Shown: positions 36,524 through 46,196 of the stretch, piece by piece
Layout: each line of letters begins with the position of its first letter
Numbering within the stretch: the first letter of the stretch is position 1
Source of the DNA: Thermotomaculum hydrothermale
GTDB taxonomy: Bacteria; Acidobacteriota; Holophagae; Thermotomaculales; Thermotomaculaceae
Reading direction: 5' to 3'
DNA: 64,000 nucleotides
Assembly: GCF_016592575.1 (NCBI RefSeq)
Contig: NZ_AP017470.1
Location: 1,386,501-1,450,500, forward strand
The notes under the pieces: generated by a model
Seen by the model: the letters and a program-made list of their open reading frames with translations, nothing else
Told to the model about the DNA's origin: nothing
The model's database searches: none
Made by a program: the position numbers and the translations under genes

Positions 36524-37358
36524 TAAAAACATAGACTTAATTAAACTGGCAAACATAAAGGGTATAGATTCTCAAAACCTAAAAAAATCCCTTGCAATAG
36601 GGGGAATTTTAGTAAACAACAAAAGAATAAAAAAAATTGATACAAAGCTTAAAAAAGGAGACAGAGTTTCAATTTGTCTTGATGAAAACCCGCCAGAGTT
36701 TGAGTTTTCAAAAGATTGGATTGTTTATGAAGATGAATACCTGATAATAGTAAACAAACCACAGGGAATAACAACTCAGGGGACAATGTGCTATGACATT
36801 AACCACCTTTACTATTTTGTTAAACAATATTTAAATGGCTATGCTGGGCTTCACCACAGGCTTGACAGGGATACAAGCGGGCTTGTTTTGTTTACAAAGA
36901 AAAAGGAAGTAAATAAAGAGGTTGCAAAACTATTCAAAAACAGGGAAATAAAGAAATACTATATTACCATAGTGCACGGAAGATTAGAGAGAAAAAAAGA
37001 AATAAATCAGCCTATAGGCTTAATACCTGAAAGCAACCCCAAAAAATGGTGGGTAAATATGCCGGAGTCAAAACAAGCAATTACCATTGTAAAACCTATT
37101 GAAGTATTGAAAAATTTCACTTTAATTGAAGCAATGCCTTTAACAGGAAGAACGCATCAAATAAGAGTTCACCTATCAAGTATAGGCCATCCAATTTTAG
37201 GAGATAAATTTTACAATCAGGAAGAAAAAAGCAACTATTCACTTATGCTACACTGCAAAAAACTTGAATTTAATCACCCTGTAACCAAAAAAAAGGTTAC
37301 AATTGAAACTGATATGCCTGAAAGGTTTAAGGATTTGCTAAAAAAGGAGAAAGAATAA
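36498..37358 (+). CDS. RluA-family pseudouridine synthase
   Basis: The start is TTG 36498, with GGAGGG 8 bases upstream, overlapping the symporter gene by 26 bases. An S4-like RNA-binding domain covers about 10-65. The catalytic Asp123 is in HHRLDRDTSGLVLF. IVNKPQGITTQG is the first synthase motif, and LTGRTHQIRVHLSSIGHPILGD is the typical C-terminal motif. It isomerises uridines in rRNA or tRNA; the target cannot be deduced. The M50 protease gene starts immediately after its stop. Confidence 0.93.
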   Translation: MPILKYTVSKNIDLIKLANIKGIDSQNLKKSLAIGGILVNNKRIKKIDTKLKKGDRVSICLDENPPEFEFSKDWIVYEDEYLIIVNKPQGITTQGTMCYDINHLYYFVKQYLNGYAGLHHRLDRDTSGLVLFTKKKEVNKEVAKLFKNREIKKYYITIVHGRLERKKEINQPIGLIPESNPKKWWVNMPESKQAITIVKPIEVLKNFTLIEAMPLTGRTHQIRVHLSSIGHPILGDKFYNQEEKSNYSLMLHCKKLEFNHPVTKKKVTIETDMPERFKDLLKKEKE

Positions 37359-38297
37359 ATGGATTATAAGCCTTATAGAATTATAGAAATTTACCCTGAA
37401 TTTGAAATAGAAGAGCCAGAAAAAAACCTGAAATATTTGTTAAAAAAAGCAAATGAAAGACTTACAAAAAAACAAAAATTTTTATCTATAATCCTTTTTT
37501 TTATAACATTTTTTATAACAACCTTTATAGGCGGGCTGGATTACATCTCCTTTTACAAACTAAACTACCCTTTTTTTAGCATCAAATTCTGGCTTGGGGG
37601 ATTGTGGTATTCACTCCCTTTAATGCTAATACTTGCATCCCATGAAATGGGGCATTTTTTAACCGCAACCTACTATGGAATTGACTGCACCCCACCATAC
37701 TTTATTCCTGCACCAACATTTATTGGAACATTTGGGGCATTTATTAAAATTAAATCTCCTTTTCTATCAAAAAGAGAGTTGTTTGATGTGGGGATAGCAG
37801 GCCCTCTTGCCGGATTTATAGTTGCAGTGCCTGTGTTAACTTTGGGAATTATTCTCTCAAAACCAGCAGGTCATATTGTTAACTCAAAAGATGTTATAAC
37901 CTTTGGTGAACCGTTGCTTTACAAAATAATAGTGCTTATAAAATACGGAACAACAAAGGTTGATTTAATTCTTCACCCAACAGGATTTGCAGGATGGATT
38001 GGTTTGCTTGTTAGTGCTTTAAACCTTCTCCCTGTAAGCCAGTTAGATGGGGGGCATATTTCATATGCTGTTTTTGGTAAAAAGAGTTTCTTAATTGCCT
38101 ATGGCCTTGCATTTGTTTTATTTATCTCTTCTTTTTTCTATTCAGGCTGGATTATATGGCTTGTTCTTTTGATTATTTTAGGGATAAAACACCCTCGCTT
38201 TTTCTTTGAAAACGAGCCTTTAGACAAAAAGAGAAAGATACTTGCATTAATTGCACTGTTGATTTTTTATCCTCTCATTTGTGCCAATACCTGTTAA
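37359..38297 (+). CDS. M50 (site-2 protease) family membrane metallopeptidase
   Basis: This 312-residue integral membrane protein has the zinc motif HEMGH (His95, Glu96, His99) in a membrane segment and the third-ligand motif NLLPVSQLDGGH near residue 230. Between them is the FIPAPTFIGTFGAFIKIKSPF element seen in the plant EGY / bacterial S2P-like branch. There are about seven membrane spans and no PDZ domain. It probably cleaves a membrane-embedded substrate such as an anti-sigma factor, but none is encoded next to it. Confidence 0.9.
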   Translation: MDYKPYRIIEIYPEFEIEEPEKNLKYLLKKANERLTKKQKFLSIILFFITFFITTFIGGLDYISFYKLNYPFFSIKFWLGGLWYSLPLMLILASHEMGHFLTATYYGIDCTPPYFIPAPTFIGTFGAFIKIKSPFLSKRELFDVGIAGPLAGFIVAVPVLTLGIILSKPAGHIVNSKDVITFGEPLLYKIIVLIKYGTTKVDLILHPTGFAGWIGLLVSALNLLPVSQLDGGHISYAVFGKKSFLIAYGLAFVLFISSFFYSGWIIWLVLLIILGIKHPRFFFENEPLDKKRKILALIALLIFYPLICANTC

Positions 38298-38313
38298 ATT
38301 GTAAAAAACAAAA

Positions 38314-38340
38314 AAGGCGGCAAAAAGCCGCCTTGATTTT
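38314..38340. terminator. Terminator between the M50 protease gene and the SBBP gene
   Basis: AAGGCGGC (38314-38321) and GCCGCCTT (38327-38334) form an 8-bp GC-rich stem with an AAAAA loop, followed by GATTTTTT on the + strand and preceded by an A-run that serves the minus strand. Confidence 0.9.
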
Positions 38341-38355
38341 TTACTTTTTTAACTA

Positions 38356-41300
38356 TCATTGTTTTCCTATTAAGGAAAACATAAATGTTCTATCAAGGTC
38401 TCCGCTTACCTCAATTGCTATTATCGAGGTATTGGAATGGTAATAAATGTAATCGGTAGACTCAATTTCAACATCTGAAAACAAATCTTTCACCACACTC
38501 TTAAACCTCTGCATTGACCCTAACTGCACATCTTTAGTTGATTTTACTGTCCCATCTGCTGCCACGAGTTCAATAGTTATGGTTGCATTAACATCTGAGG
38601 GATTGGTAATTGCAATTCCATTCCAGTAATTTTCCCCTGTAATTAATTCTGGTAAATACCCTTCAGAAGTTGCTATATATGGCAATAGGTATCCACAGAT
38701 ACCACTTGCAACAGTTCCGTAAAGTTCTATCCCAAATATCGGCTTGTCAGAGCGGATAATACCCCATTCTGCACTACCGTAAGCATCACCAAACAAATCA
38801 CCTGCCAATCCTTTTAGTTTACTGCCTGCAGGAATTGTTATGCCAACACTTCCCACTGATTCACCAGTCTTAGAATAAAGGTCAACGGTTAAATTTGCAT
38901 CCTCGGCATTCGGATTAACAATGGCAAAACCTGTCCAGAAAATATCTGTCTCTTCAGGAATATGAGGAATAAAAAGAGTCATGCTGCCTGAAGAAGGAAG
39001 TTCAACTCCTGCACCGTCAGTGTTATTGTGTTGAAAAATCTCAAACCCGTTTAAAGATTCTGTACCCCCAAAAGGATTATTGGATACAGATTCTACAGTT
39101 CCCCAGGTTTTTGCTTCGTCAATCTGGTCTCCTAACACTTCTTCAAGGTCAATCTGAGTAGAAAATTGAGAAATTGAATACTGTTGCTGCAAGCTGTTTA
39201 CAGTTACAGATAAATCTGTTGACTGAAGTGAAGAAACAAACATACTGGTTTCCCAGTAATCTGTTTCTTCAGCAATATGCGGAATATACAATTTGCCGCT
39301 AAATTGAGGTAAAAGATAGGAAATCATCTGACCTGAATCAGTAATAATTCTTGCAGACGTAAGTACATAATTGTCACTATTAATTAAAACATTAGCATAT
39401 CCATCTGTATTATAAGTATTAGGATTGTAAACAAACTTCCCCTTACCGGATATTGTGTAATTATCTGTTTTAACATTATCTCCAGAAGAATCGTAGTATT
39501 TTACCTGCATATTAACAGACTGGTCAGAACAATTCAAAATGCTTGTAACAGTATTGGCAATATTCACACCTTTTTGTTTGGAAGATGCTTGCAACGGAAT
39601 TGGAATTACCATATTAAAACTGCTATTTGCCGATACTATAATCTGAGTATCAGTACCACCACTATTTTTTAACCTCGCATGACTTACCTGTCCTTCATCG
39701 TCAATCACAGTGACATCCACCCAGTAAGTATCCGGTTTTGAAAAAACATAATTGCATGAACCGACAAAAGTCGTAACTGTGTCATGATAATTAGAGCCAT
39801 TAATATGCCACACATATTTAACAATGTCCCCCCCATCTGGGTCGTATGCATCGCAGGAAAATTCTGCTTGAACTGGCAACACCTGGTTTAAATTCTCCCC
39901 TACAGCGGAATTTATTATAGGCGGCAAAGAGTCTGCAAAACGAGCTTCAATAGTGTGGTTTGCGTCCACATTCTCAAAAGTATATGTGTCAACTCTGCCA
40001 ACTGGCTCTCCATCAACAAGAACATCAAGGATAAAGTATCCTTCATCCGGGGTAATTGTAAAGGTAATATCATCACCTGAGTTTACAGTAACTTCTCCAG
40101 ATGGGTCAATTGAACCGTTCGGACCCGCAGTTGCAGTAATAGTGTATGTACTTGCATTAAATTTTACTTCAATAGTATGGTCATTTGTAATATTGGTAAA
40201 AGTGTAAGTTGAAACTGCTCCTACGCTTTGCCCATCAACAAGAACATCCTTAATTGAATAATCACTATCTGGTGTTATTGTATAGGTTTTATCTGAACCA
40301 ACTGTTACAGTTGTTGTTCCAGAAGGCGAAATACTGCCACCTGTTTGAGCAGTTGCTGTAATCTTACACTTAGATGATATCCTTACAATAAACATATCGT
40401 CACTGCCGTTGTAATCCGGATCATAACTATCACTTGTAACTGGGAAATCTGAAGAAGATGTTGTACCTATTACATAGATATTGCCTAAGGAATTTACCGC
40501 AATATCATAAGAATAATCATCTAAACTGCCGCCTAAAAAGGTTGAAAAATTAAACCCTGTTCCATCAGATTTAATTTCACTTACAAAACTATCAAATCCA
40601 CCTGTTAAAGAGGAAGATACAGCATCTGAAGTTGTGGGGTAATCAGTTGAATTTGTGTATCCTGTAACAAACATATTGCCTGAACTATCAAGTACAATCC
40701 CCCTTGCAACATCGTTACTACTCCCCCCTAAATAGGTTGAATAAGTTAAAGCGCTTACATCAGAATTAAACTCCACAACAAAACTATCAATTGTTCCTTG
40801 TAAACTTCCACTTATAGCCCCACTTGTAGTTGGAAAATCATTGGAGAAAGTATAACCTGCAACATAGATATTACCTGCTGAATCAATATCTAACGCTTTA
40901 GCCTGGTCTGAGTCACTTCCGCCAAAAAATGTTGCGCAAACAATATTGCTTCCAGTTGAATTTAATTTGAGAACAAAACCATCTCCACTACCATTGTTAG
41001 TTGTACTATAAGCACCTGAAGTTGCCGGAAAATCAGAAGAATAAGTAATTCCAGTTATAATTGCCTCTCCAGAAGAGGTTACTGCTAAACTGTAACTATA
41101 ATCTTTCCCTGCACCACCAATATAGGTAGAATACTCAAGACTGCTTAAAGTTGGATTTAATTTGGTAACAAAAGTATCATAATCACTACCATTTAAACTT
41201 GTTGAATATGCCCCACTTGTAGTTGGAAAATCAGTAGATTTAGTATAACCACTTACAAAAACATAACCAGAAGTATCGACGGCCAGAGCATAAGAGGCAT

Positions 41301-42576
41301 CATATCCGCTTCCACCTAAAAAAGTTGAATAATTTAAATTGCTTAAATCTGGATTTAAACTTGAAACAAAAGCATCCAAACCCCCGCCATAGGTTTCGCT
41401 GTACGCACCAGATGTAACAGGGAAATCGGAAGAACCTGTATAACCTGTTACCCACACATTTCCTGATGAATCCAGAACAATTGACTCCCCATAATCGGCA
41501 CTTGCCCCACCTAAATAGGTTGAACTTAATAATTTTCTTCCGTCTGCACTTAATTTGCAAACAAACACATCATTGTTGCCAGAATGAGAAGTGCTATAAG
41601 CCCCACTGGTGGCTGGAAAATCTGAGGAAGATGTATATCCAGTAACATAAATATTACTATCAGAATCCAACACCATTCCTAAGGCATATTCATCTAAAGA
41701 TGCACCAACATAACTCCCCCAGCTCATTACCGGGTCTATAATTAGAGTTTTGCTTTTATCATAATTAGCAACAGTAAATGAATATCTTCCATTATCAAGT
41801 ATTTTAAACTGAACTGGGACAAAGACCTTTTTTCCATTTAAAATTTGAAATGCGAAAGGTTTGGTAATTAGCAGAATTGCATCTTCAAACTGAGCCCTTA
41901 AATCTCCTCTGTTATCGATAAAAAGTCTGTTAGAACCAGTTTCCATAACTATATTGTCAGGATCTGCATCAGGCTTAACAATAACCCTGTACTCTAATCT
42001 ATCCAAAAATCCCAGATATTCCACATCTATCCCTTTCCATACCTCAGAATAAACAAGCTTCTTATAGGTTGGAATGTTGGTAAGCCATTCCTCCTTTTTA
42101 CCAATAAAAAAATTTACAGAAGCATCTGTTGCTTCCTCAAGGCGGGGTACTACCTTTTTTTCAGTATTTTTTGATCTTTTTTCTCCAAAACCCAAACCTA
42201 AAATAAACAAATTTCTATACAAACCTTTTTCATCCCAGCTATTCTCACTGGAAGAGAAAGTTATTCTTTTAAACTTACTGCTATTACTATCCTTTTTAAC
42301 TGGCACCCCTATAAACACACCTTCAGGTGTAAATTTCACTTTACCCTTCAATGTCTGAACGAAAGCAACTGTATTATCCCCTCTATTTAATATAGCCTTT
42401 CCTTTTGTTCTAAGTTCAAATTTAGGGATAAAGTAAGATGGTGACAACTTTAAAATAAAGCCTTTTTTTTCAGAAAAATTTTTCAACTCCTTCGCTATGA
42501 CTTTCCCTGAAGTTGTTGAAAAAAGAAAAAAACAAAAGACTAAAAAACCCCACGCACAATAAAAAAACTTTTTCAT
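38356..42576 (-). CDS. Secreted SBBP beta-propeller protein with PKD and shared C-terminal modules
   Basis: The start is ATG 42576 behind GGAGGA; a longer frame to 42633 has no site. It has 1406 residues: signal peptide (about 1-29); a DUF7948-like N-terminal domain (about 40-290, with VWKGIDVEYLG and LIIDPVMSWGSYVG); seven SBBP repeats of about 60 residues with 'GYTxSxDFPxTSGAY' and 'STYLGG' (about 292-725), fitting a seven-bladed propeller; two 'ITATAxxxGSIxPSG' bacterial repeats (about 735-885); a PKD-like domain; and a C-terminal region with three modules carrying KLYIPHIAEETDYW, LFIPHIPEETDIFWTGFAIVN and ENYWNGIAITNP. That tail relates it to the three giants at 9.5-26.7 kb. Likely a cell-surface protein. 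Confidence 0.88.
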   Translation of the reverse strand: MKKFFYCAWGFLVFCFFLFSTTSGKVIAKELKNFSEKKGFILKLSPSYFIPKFELRTKGKAILNRGDNTVAFVQTLKGKVKFTPEGVFIGVPVKKDSNSSKFKRITFSSSENSWDEKGLYRNLFILGLGFGEKRSKNTEKKVVPRLEEATDASVNFFIGKKEEWLTNIPTYKKLVYSEVWKGIDVEYLGFLDRLEYRVIVKPDADPDNIVMETGSNRLFIDNRGDLRAQFEDAILLITKPFAFQILNGKKVFVPVQFKILDNGRYSFTVANYDKSKTLIIDPVMSWGSYVGASLDEYALGMVLDSDSNIYVTGYTSSSDFPATSGAYSTSHSGNNDVFVCKLSADGRKLLSSTYLGGASADYGESIVLDSSGNVWVTGYTGSSDFPVTSGAYSETYGGGLDAFVSSLNPDLSNLNYSTFLGGSGYDASYALAVDTSGYVFVSGYTKSTDFPTTSGAYSTSLNGSDYDTFVTKLNPTLSSLEYSTYIGGAGKDYSYSLAVTSSGEAIITGITYSSDFPATSGAYSTTNNGSGDGFVLKLNSTGSNIVCATFFGGSDSDQAKALDIDSAGNIYVAGYTFSNDFPTTSGAISGSLQGTIDSFVVEFNSDVSALTYSTYLGGSSNDVARGIVLDSSGNMFVTGYTNSTDYPTTSDAVSSSLTGGFDSFVSEIKSDGTGFNFSTFLGGSLDDYSYDIAVNSLGNIYVIGTTSSSDFPVTSDSYDPDYNGSDDMFIVRISSKCKITATAQTGGSISPSGTTTVTVGSDKTYTITPDSDYSIKDVLVDGQSVGAVSTYTFTNITNDHTIEVKFNASTYTITATAGPNGSIDPSGEVTVNSGDDITFTITPDEGYFILDVLVDGEPVGRVDTYTFENVDANHTIEARFADSLPPIINSAVGENLNQVLPVQAEFSCDAYDPDGGDIVKYVWHINGSNYHDTVTTFVGSCNYVFSKPDTYWVDVTVIDDEGQVSHARLKNSGGTDTQIIVSANSSFNMVIPIPLQASSKQKGVNIANTVTSILNCSDQSVNMQVKYYDSSGDNVKTDNYTISGKGKFVYNPNTYNTDGYANVLINSDNYVLTSARIITDSGQMISYLLPQFSGKLYIPHIAEETDYWETSMFVSSLQSTDLSVTVNSLQQQYSISQFSTQIDLEEVLGDQIDEAKTWGTVESVSNNPFGGTESLNGFEIFQHNNTDGAGVELPSSGSMTLFIPHIPEETDIFWTGFAIVNPNAEDANLTVDLYSKTGESVGSVGITIPAGSKLKGLAGDLFGDAYGSAEWGIIRSDKPIFGIELYGTVASGICGYLLPYIATSEGYLPELITGENYWNGIAITNPSDVNATITIELVAADGTVKSTKDVQLGSMQRFKSVVKDLFSDVEIESTDYIYYHSNTSIIAIEVSGDLDRTFMFSLIGKQ

Positions 42577-42650
42577 TTTCTCCTCCTGAGTTAATAAAAA
42601 AAAGCAAAAAATTAATACCAAAAAATTTCTCAAATGGATAAGTTAATTAG

Positions 42651-42678
42651 AATATATCAATAAATAAAAATTTTTCAA
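42651..42678 (-). promoter_or_regulatory. Promoter of the SBBP protein gene
   Basis: Minus-strand TTGAAA (42673-42678), 16-base spacer, TATATT (42651-42656), about 75 bases before the ATG. Confidence 0.55.
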
Positions 42679-42794
42679 AAGAAATATTCAAAAAAAATCA
42701 AAGAAGAGATTCAAATCACATTTTAATTCCCTTTATAAAATAAGATAAAAAAACAATCAGGATTAAGCTGGCACAAAATTTGCTGATAATATTA

Positions 42795-44930
42795 ATGCGT
42801 TTAAAGAATATGTCATTCTGGCAGGGGGATGTTTTGAAGGATTTTATTAAGGAAAACCACAAAGTAATATTTGTTTTTCTGCTAACAACAGTCCTGTACT
42901 TTTACGGTTCAAATAAAATCCCCCTTTTAAATAGAACTGATTCAAGGTATGCAGAAATAGCAAGGGAAATGGTTATAAGCGGCAATTATATTGTCCCAAA
43001 GTTAATGGGGACACCTCACCTTCATAAACCACCTTTAAGTTACTGGTTTATGGCACTTGGAATGAAAATTTTTGGTATAAATGAATTCGGAGTGAGATTT
43101 TTTCAAATAATTTTTGCAATTTTGTCACTTTTCATAATATATTTAATTGCAAGAGAACTATTTGATAAAGAAAAGGCATACTGGACGCTTATCCTCTCAT
43201 CAACCTCTCCTGGAATTTTCTTTACATCAAGAATTCTTGCAACAGATATATTCCTTTTCTTTTTTGAATTAACGGCATTTTATTTTTATTTAAAATTTTA
43301 CAAAACAAAAAAGGAAATACTACTATATCTTTTCTGGTTATCATTAGGTTTGGGATTTATGACAAAAGGGCCTGTTGCAGTTGTTATCCCTCTTTTAATA
43401 CTTGTTTTAATATCCTTATTTAAACTTGATTTTTCAGAAATAAAACCGCTTTTTAGATTAAAATATCTCCTTACCTTCTCTGTAATAGCCTTCCCATGGT
43501 ATCTTTACCTTATTTTTTCAGACAAAAAAATACTTGAATACTTTCTAATAGACCAGCTTTACGCAAGAATTGCAGGGATAAAAGGCACAAAAATAGGACA
43601 CCCAAAGTCTGTTTACTATTACTTTGAAATACTACCGATTTTAATACTTCCCTTTTACATACCTTTTTTAATAGCAATAATTGAGAAAATTAGAAAAGGG
43701 ATTTCTAACAGAGATTTATTTTTAATTACCTGGTTTTCCTTTCCGTTGATATTTTTTTCAGTTATACTTACCAAACTACCGACTTATATTTTATTTTCAA
43801 TCCCGCCTGCAGCAATGCTTACAGCAGACTGGATTGAAGAGACAAAATCAAAATTAAAGTGCCTCTGGCTAACCGCTGGACTTATACCGTTTTTATTTCT
43901 TTTAAATACCCGCTACCTAAACATTTCATCCCAGATAAACAGGGAAATAGTAAAACTTTCTATAATTACAGGAATATTGATTCTATTTCTTTCAATTATA
44001 AAATTCATTAAAAATAAATGCTTTAAAGCATTGTTTTTTATTTCTTGGACAATCCTTTTTATTTTTATTGTTAAGCTTTTTATTTCCTACCCCCAACTTC
44101 TAAATTCAAACAAAAAATTAGCATATATTAGCAAAGAATTTTCTCATAGTGGTTTTACCTTTGTTTCTTTTAGACAGTATGCATTTCAAATTCCATTTTA
44201 TACCCACGGAGAAACCCCTTATTATTGCGACATTAAAATAGAAAAAGAAATTTCCCCTTTTAAAAAAATTATAAGCTGTAAAGAGTTAAAAAAATTGTGG
44301 GATAAAGAAAATTTTCTAATTCTTGTTTCAAAAAAAGACATAATAAATTTAACCGATTTGGTTAAAGACTGCTTTGTCCTTGCAAAAGATGGAAATAATT
44401 TTGTTATTTCCAATAAACCTCTGTGGGGTGCCAACATAAACTGGAAAGAAGGGGTTAAAACTCATAGATTAAAAGCACCTGTAAACCTTATGCAATTTGT
44501 AAAAGTATCTTTTAATAATGCCCTAACAAAAGCAAAACAGGCAATTGATAAAGAATACAACCTGCACGACTCAGAACTTGCTATTATAAAAAACAGGGTT
44601 TACTATGAGTTTGAATTTGTTAAAAGAGGAGATTTTTTTGAAGTACATGTTGATGCATACACAGGCAATATATCAATAAAAGAACCAGTTAACGAGAAAG
44701 CTGAATTTACTGAACATGATTTAAAAAATCTCTCAAATATTGAGAAGGGTGAAGCAAGAAAAATAGCATTAAATTTAATTAAAGGCAAAATCCTTGAAGA
44801 AGAAATTGAAATTGAAAACGGGGCTTTGTGCTATGCGTATCACATTGAACATAATAACAATGAATACGAAATTTTAATTAATGTTTCCAATGGACTTCCC
44901 TTTAAAATCTCTTTTGAAAAACAAATGTAA
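42795..44930 (+). CDS. PMT/ArnT-like glycosyltransferase fused to two PepSY-like domains
   Basis: The product has about 711 residues. Residues about 25-400 are an integral membrane GT39/GT83-type transferase. RTDSRYAEIAREM carries the acidic residue of the first periplasmic loop, and GTPHLHKPPLSYWF and FMTKGPVAVVIP are typical of the ArnT/PMT_2 family, which uses polyprenyl-phosphate sugars. About ten to twelve membrane spans are visible. After a soluble segment come two PepSY-like units (about 570-635 and 645-711), the first with a DAYTGNISIKEP end. The start is uncertain: ATG 42795, ATG 42810 and TTG 42834 (behind GGGGG) are all possible. It may glycosylate lipid A-type lipids or exported proteins; the acceptor is unknown. 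Confidence 0.82.
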   Translation: MRLKNMSFWQGDVLKDFIKENHKVIFVFLLTTVLYFYGSNKIPLLNRTDSRYAEIAREMVISGNYIVPKLMGTPHLHKPPLSYWFMALGMKIFGINEFGVRFFQIIFAILSLFIIYLIARELFDKEKAYWTLILSSTSPGIFFTSRILATDIFLFFFELTAFYFYLKFYKTKKEILLYLFWLSLGLGFMTKGPVAVVIPLLILVLISLFKLDFSEIKPLFRLKYLLTFSVIAFPWYLYLIFSDKKILEYFLIDQLYARIAGIKGTKIGHPKSVYYYFEILPILILPFYIPFLIAIIEKIRKGISNRDLFLITWFSFPLIFFSVILTKLPTYILFSIPPAAMLTADWIEETKSKLKCLWLTAGLIPFLFLLNTRYLNISSQINREIVKLSIITGILILFLSIIKFIKNKCFKALFFISWTILFIFIVKLFISYPQLLNSNKKLAYISKEFSHSGFTFVSFRQYAFQIPFYTHGETPYYCDIKIEKEISPFKKIISCKELKKLWDKENFLILVSKKDIINLTDLVKDCFVLAKDGNNFVISNKPLWGANINWKEGVKTHRLKAPVNLMQFVKVSFNNALTKAKQAIDKEYNLHDSELAIIKNRVYYEFEFVKRGDFFEVHVDAYTGNISIKEPVNEKAEFTEHDLKNLSNIEKGEARKIALNLIKGKILEEEIEIENGALCYAYHIEHNNNEYEILINVSNGLPFKISFEKQM

Positions 44931-45144
44931 ATGGGGATTTTAAATTATGAATTAGAATTTTAGATTCTTAATTCTAAATGCTGAATTAAGGTAGGGTTTC
45001 TTTAAATTAAAAGTTTTTTCCCTCAATTAAGAATCCATCATTCAACATCCAAAATCTTAAATTAAACCCTGTACTTATTTTAAATTTTACCCCTTATTTC
45101 AATTTGTTCAATACATCAAATCACTCCAAGTCACGACATTTCGT
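44931..45144. other. Intergenic segment with multiple short inverted repeats
   Basis: This gap between convergent genes contains CTTAATTC (44967-44974) and GAATTAAG (44983-44990), an 8-bp perfect stem, and further variants of the AATTAAG and TAATTC words. It looks like decayed simple repeat DNA. I see no classic terminator with a T-tract and no gene. Confidence 0.5.
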
Positions 45145-46179
45145 CTATAAAATCAACATACAATCGCCGTAAGAGTAAAATCTGTACCTTTCCCTTACCG
45201 CTTCGTTGTAAGCATTAAAAACAAAATCTTTTCCGGCAAAAGCTGATACAAGCATTATTAGTGTTGATTTTGGAAGGTGAAAATTTGTAAGGAGATAATC
45301 AATTACCTTAAACTCATAAGGGGGATAAATGAATATATCTGTTTCGTCTGAAACTCCCCTTACCTCTCCATACTTTGCAAAGCAGCCCTCAAGCGTTCTT
45401 ACCACTGTTGTTCCCACAGCAAGTATTTTTCCCCCTTTTTTCTTCCATTCATTTATGTCTCTTGCAACCTCTTTACTGATTTCAAAGTGTTCGCTGTCCA
45501 TTTTGTGCTTCTCAACAATATCCACAGTAACAGGCTTGAAGGTTCCCAATCCAACATAGAGTGTTACCTTTCTAACAGGAATTCCCCTTTCCTCAAGTCT
45601 TTTCAAAACACTTTCAGTAAAATGAAAGCCAGCGGTGGGGGCTGCAACTGCACCTGTCTTTTCAGCAAAAACAGTTTGATACCTTATAGGGTCAAAGTCT
45701 TTTTGAGGCTCTCTTTTTATGTAAGGTGGAAGAGGGGTTTTCCCATACTTAAATATCTCTTCAAATGGATTGTCAAAGTCAAAGAAAACATAGTGAATTC
45801 CCTCGTCAAACTTTTCCTCAACAATTACCTTTTTACCATTTTCAAATTCAAGCACAGTACCCTTTTTTACCCTCTTTGAAGGCTTTATCATACACTTCCA
45901 TCTTTTTGCTTCCTTATCCAACTGCTTTAACAAAAACACCTCAATCTTTGCCCCTGTTTCTCTCTTTGTAAGATAAAGCCTTGCAGGGAAAACCTTTGTA
46001 TTGTTTAAAACAATCATTGTGTTGTCCGGGATTATCTCGGGAAATTCATAGAATATTTTATGCTCAATACTCTTTTCTTTTCTGTTTAAAACCATCATTC
46101 TGCTTTTATCCCTTTGGTCACGGGGCTTTTGAGCAATCAACTCCTGCGGTAAATTGTAATCAAATTCATCTGTCCTCAA
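45145..46179 (-). CDS. queA: S-adenosylmethionine:tRNA ribosyltransferase-isomerase
   Basis: The best start is TTG 46179, with GAGGAG 7 bases upstream (344 residues). The earlier TTG at 46194 would place the site inside the gene. Motifs are DEFDYNLPQELIAQKP at the N-terminus, NNTKVFPARL (about 59-68), GAVAAPTAGFHFT (about 176-188), KVTLYVGLGTFKPV (about 206-219) and LLTNFHLPKSTLIMLVSAFAG (about 296-316). It makes epoxyqueuosine in tRNA from preQ1 and SAM. It is last in the gatC-to-queA operon. Other queuosine genes are not in this window. Confidence 0.97.
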   Translation of the reverse strand: MRTDEFDYNLPQELIAQKPRDQRDKSRMMVLNRKEKSIEHKIFYEFPEIIPDNTMIVLNNTKVFPARLYLTKRETGAKIEVFLLKQLDKEAKRWKCMIKPSKRVKKGTVLEFENGKKVIVEEKFDEGIHYVFFDFDNPFEEIFKYGKTPLPPYIKREPQKDFDPIRYQTVFAEKTGAVAAPTAGFHFTESVLKRLEERGIPVRKVTLYVGLGTFKPVTVDIVEKHKMDSEHFEISKEVARDINEWKKKGGKILAVGTTVVRTLEGCFAKYGEVRGVSDETDIFIYPPYEFKVIDYLLTNFHLPKSTLIMLVSAFAGKDFVFNAYNEAVRERYRFYSYGDCMLIL

Positions 46180-46196
46180 TTTTTCACTCCTCAAAT

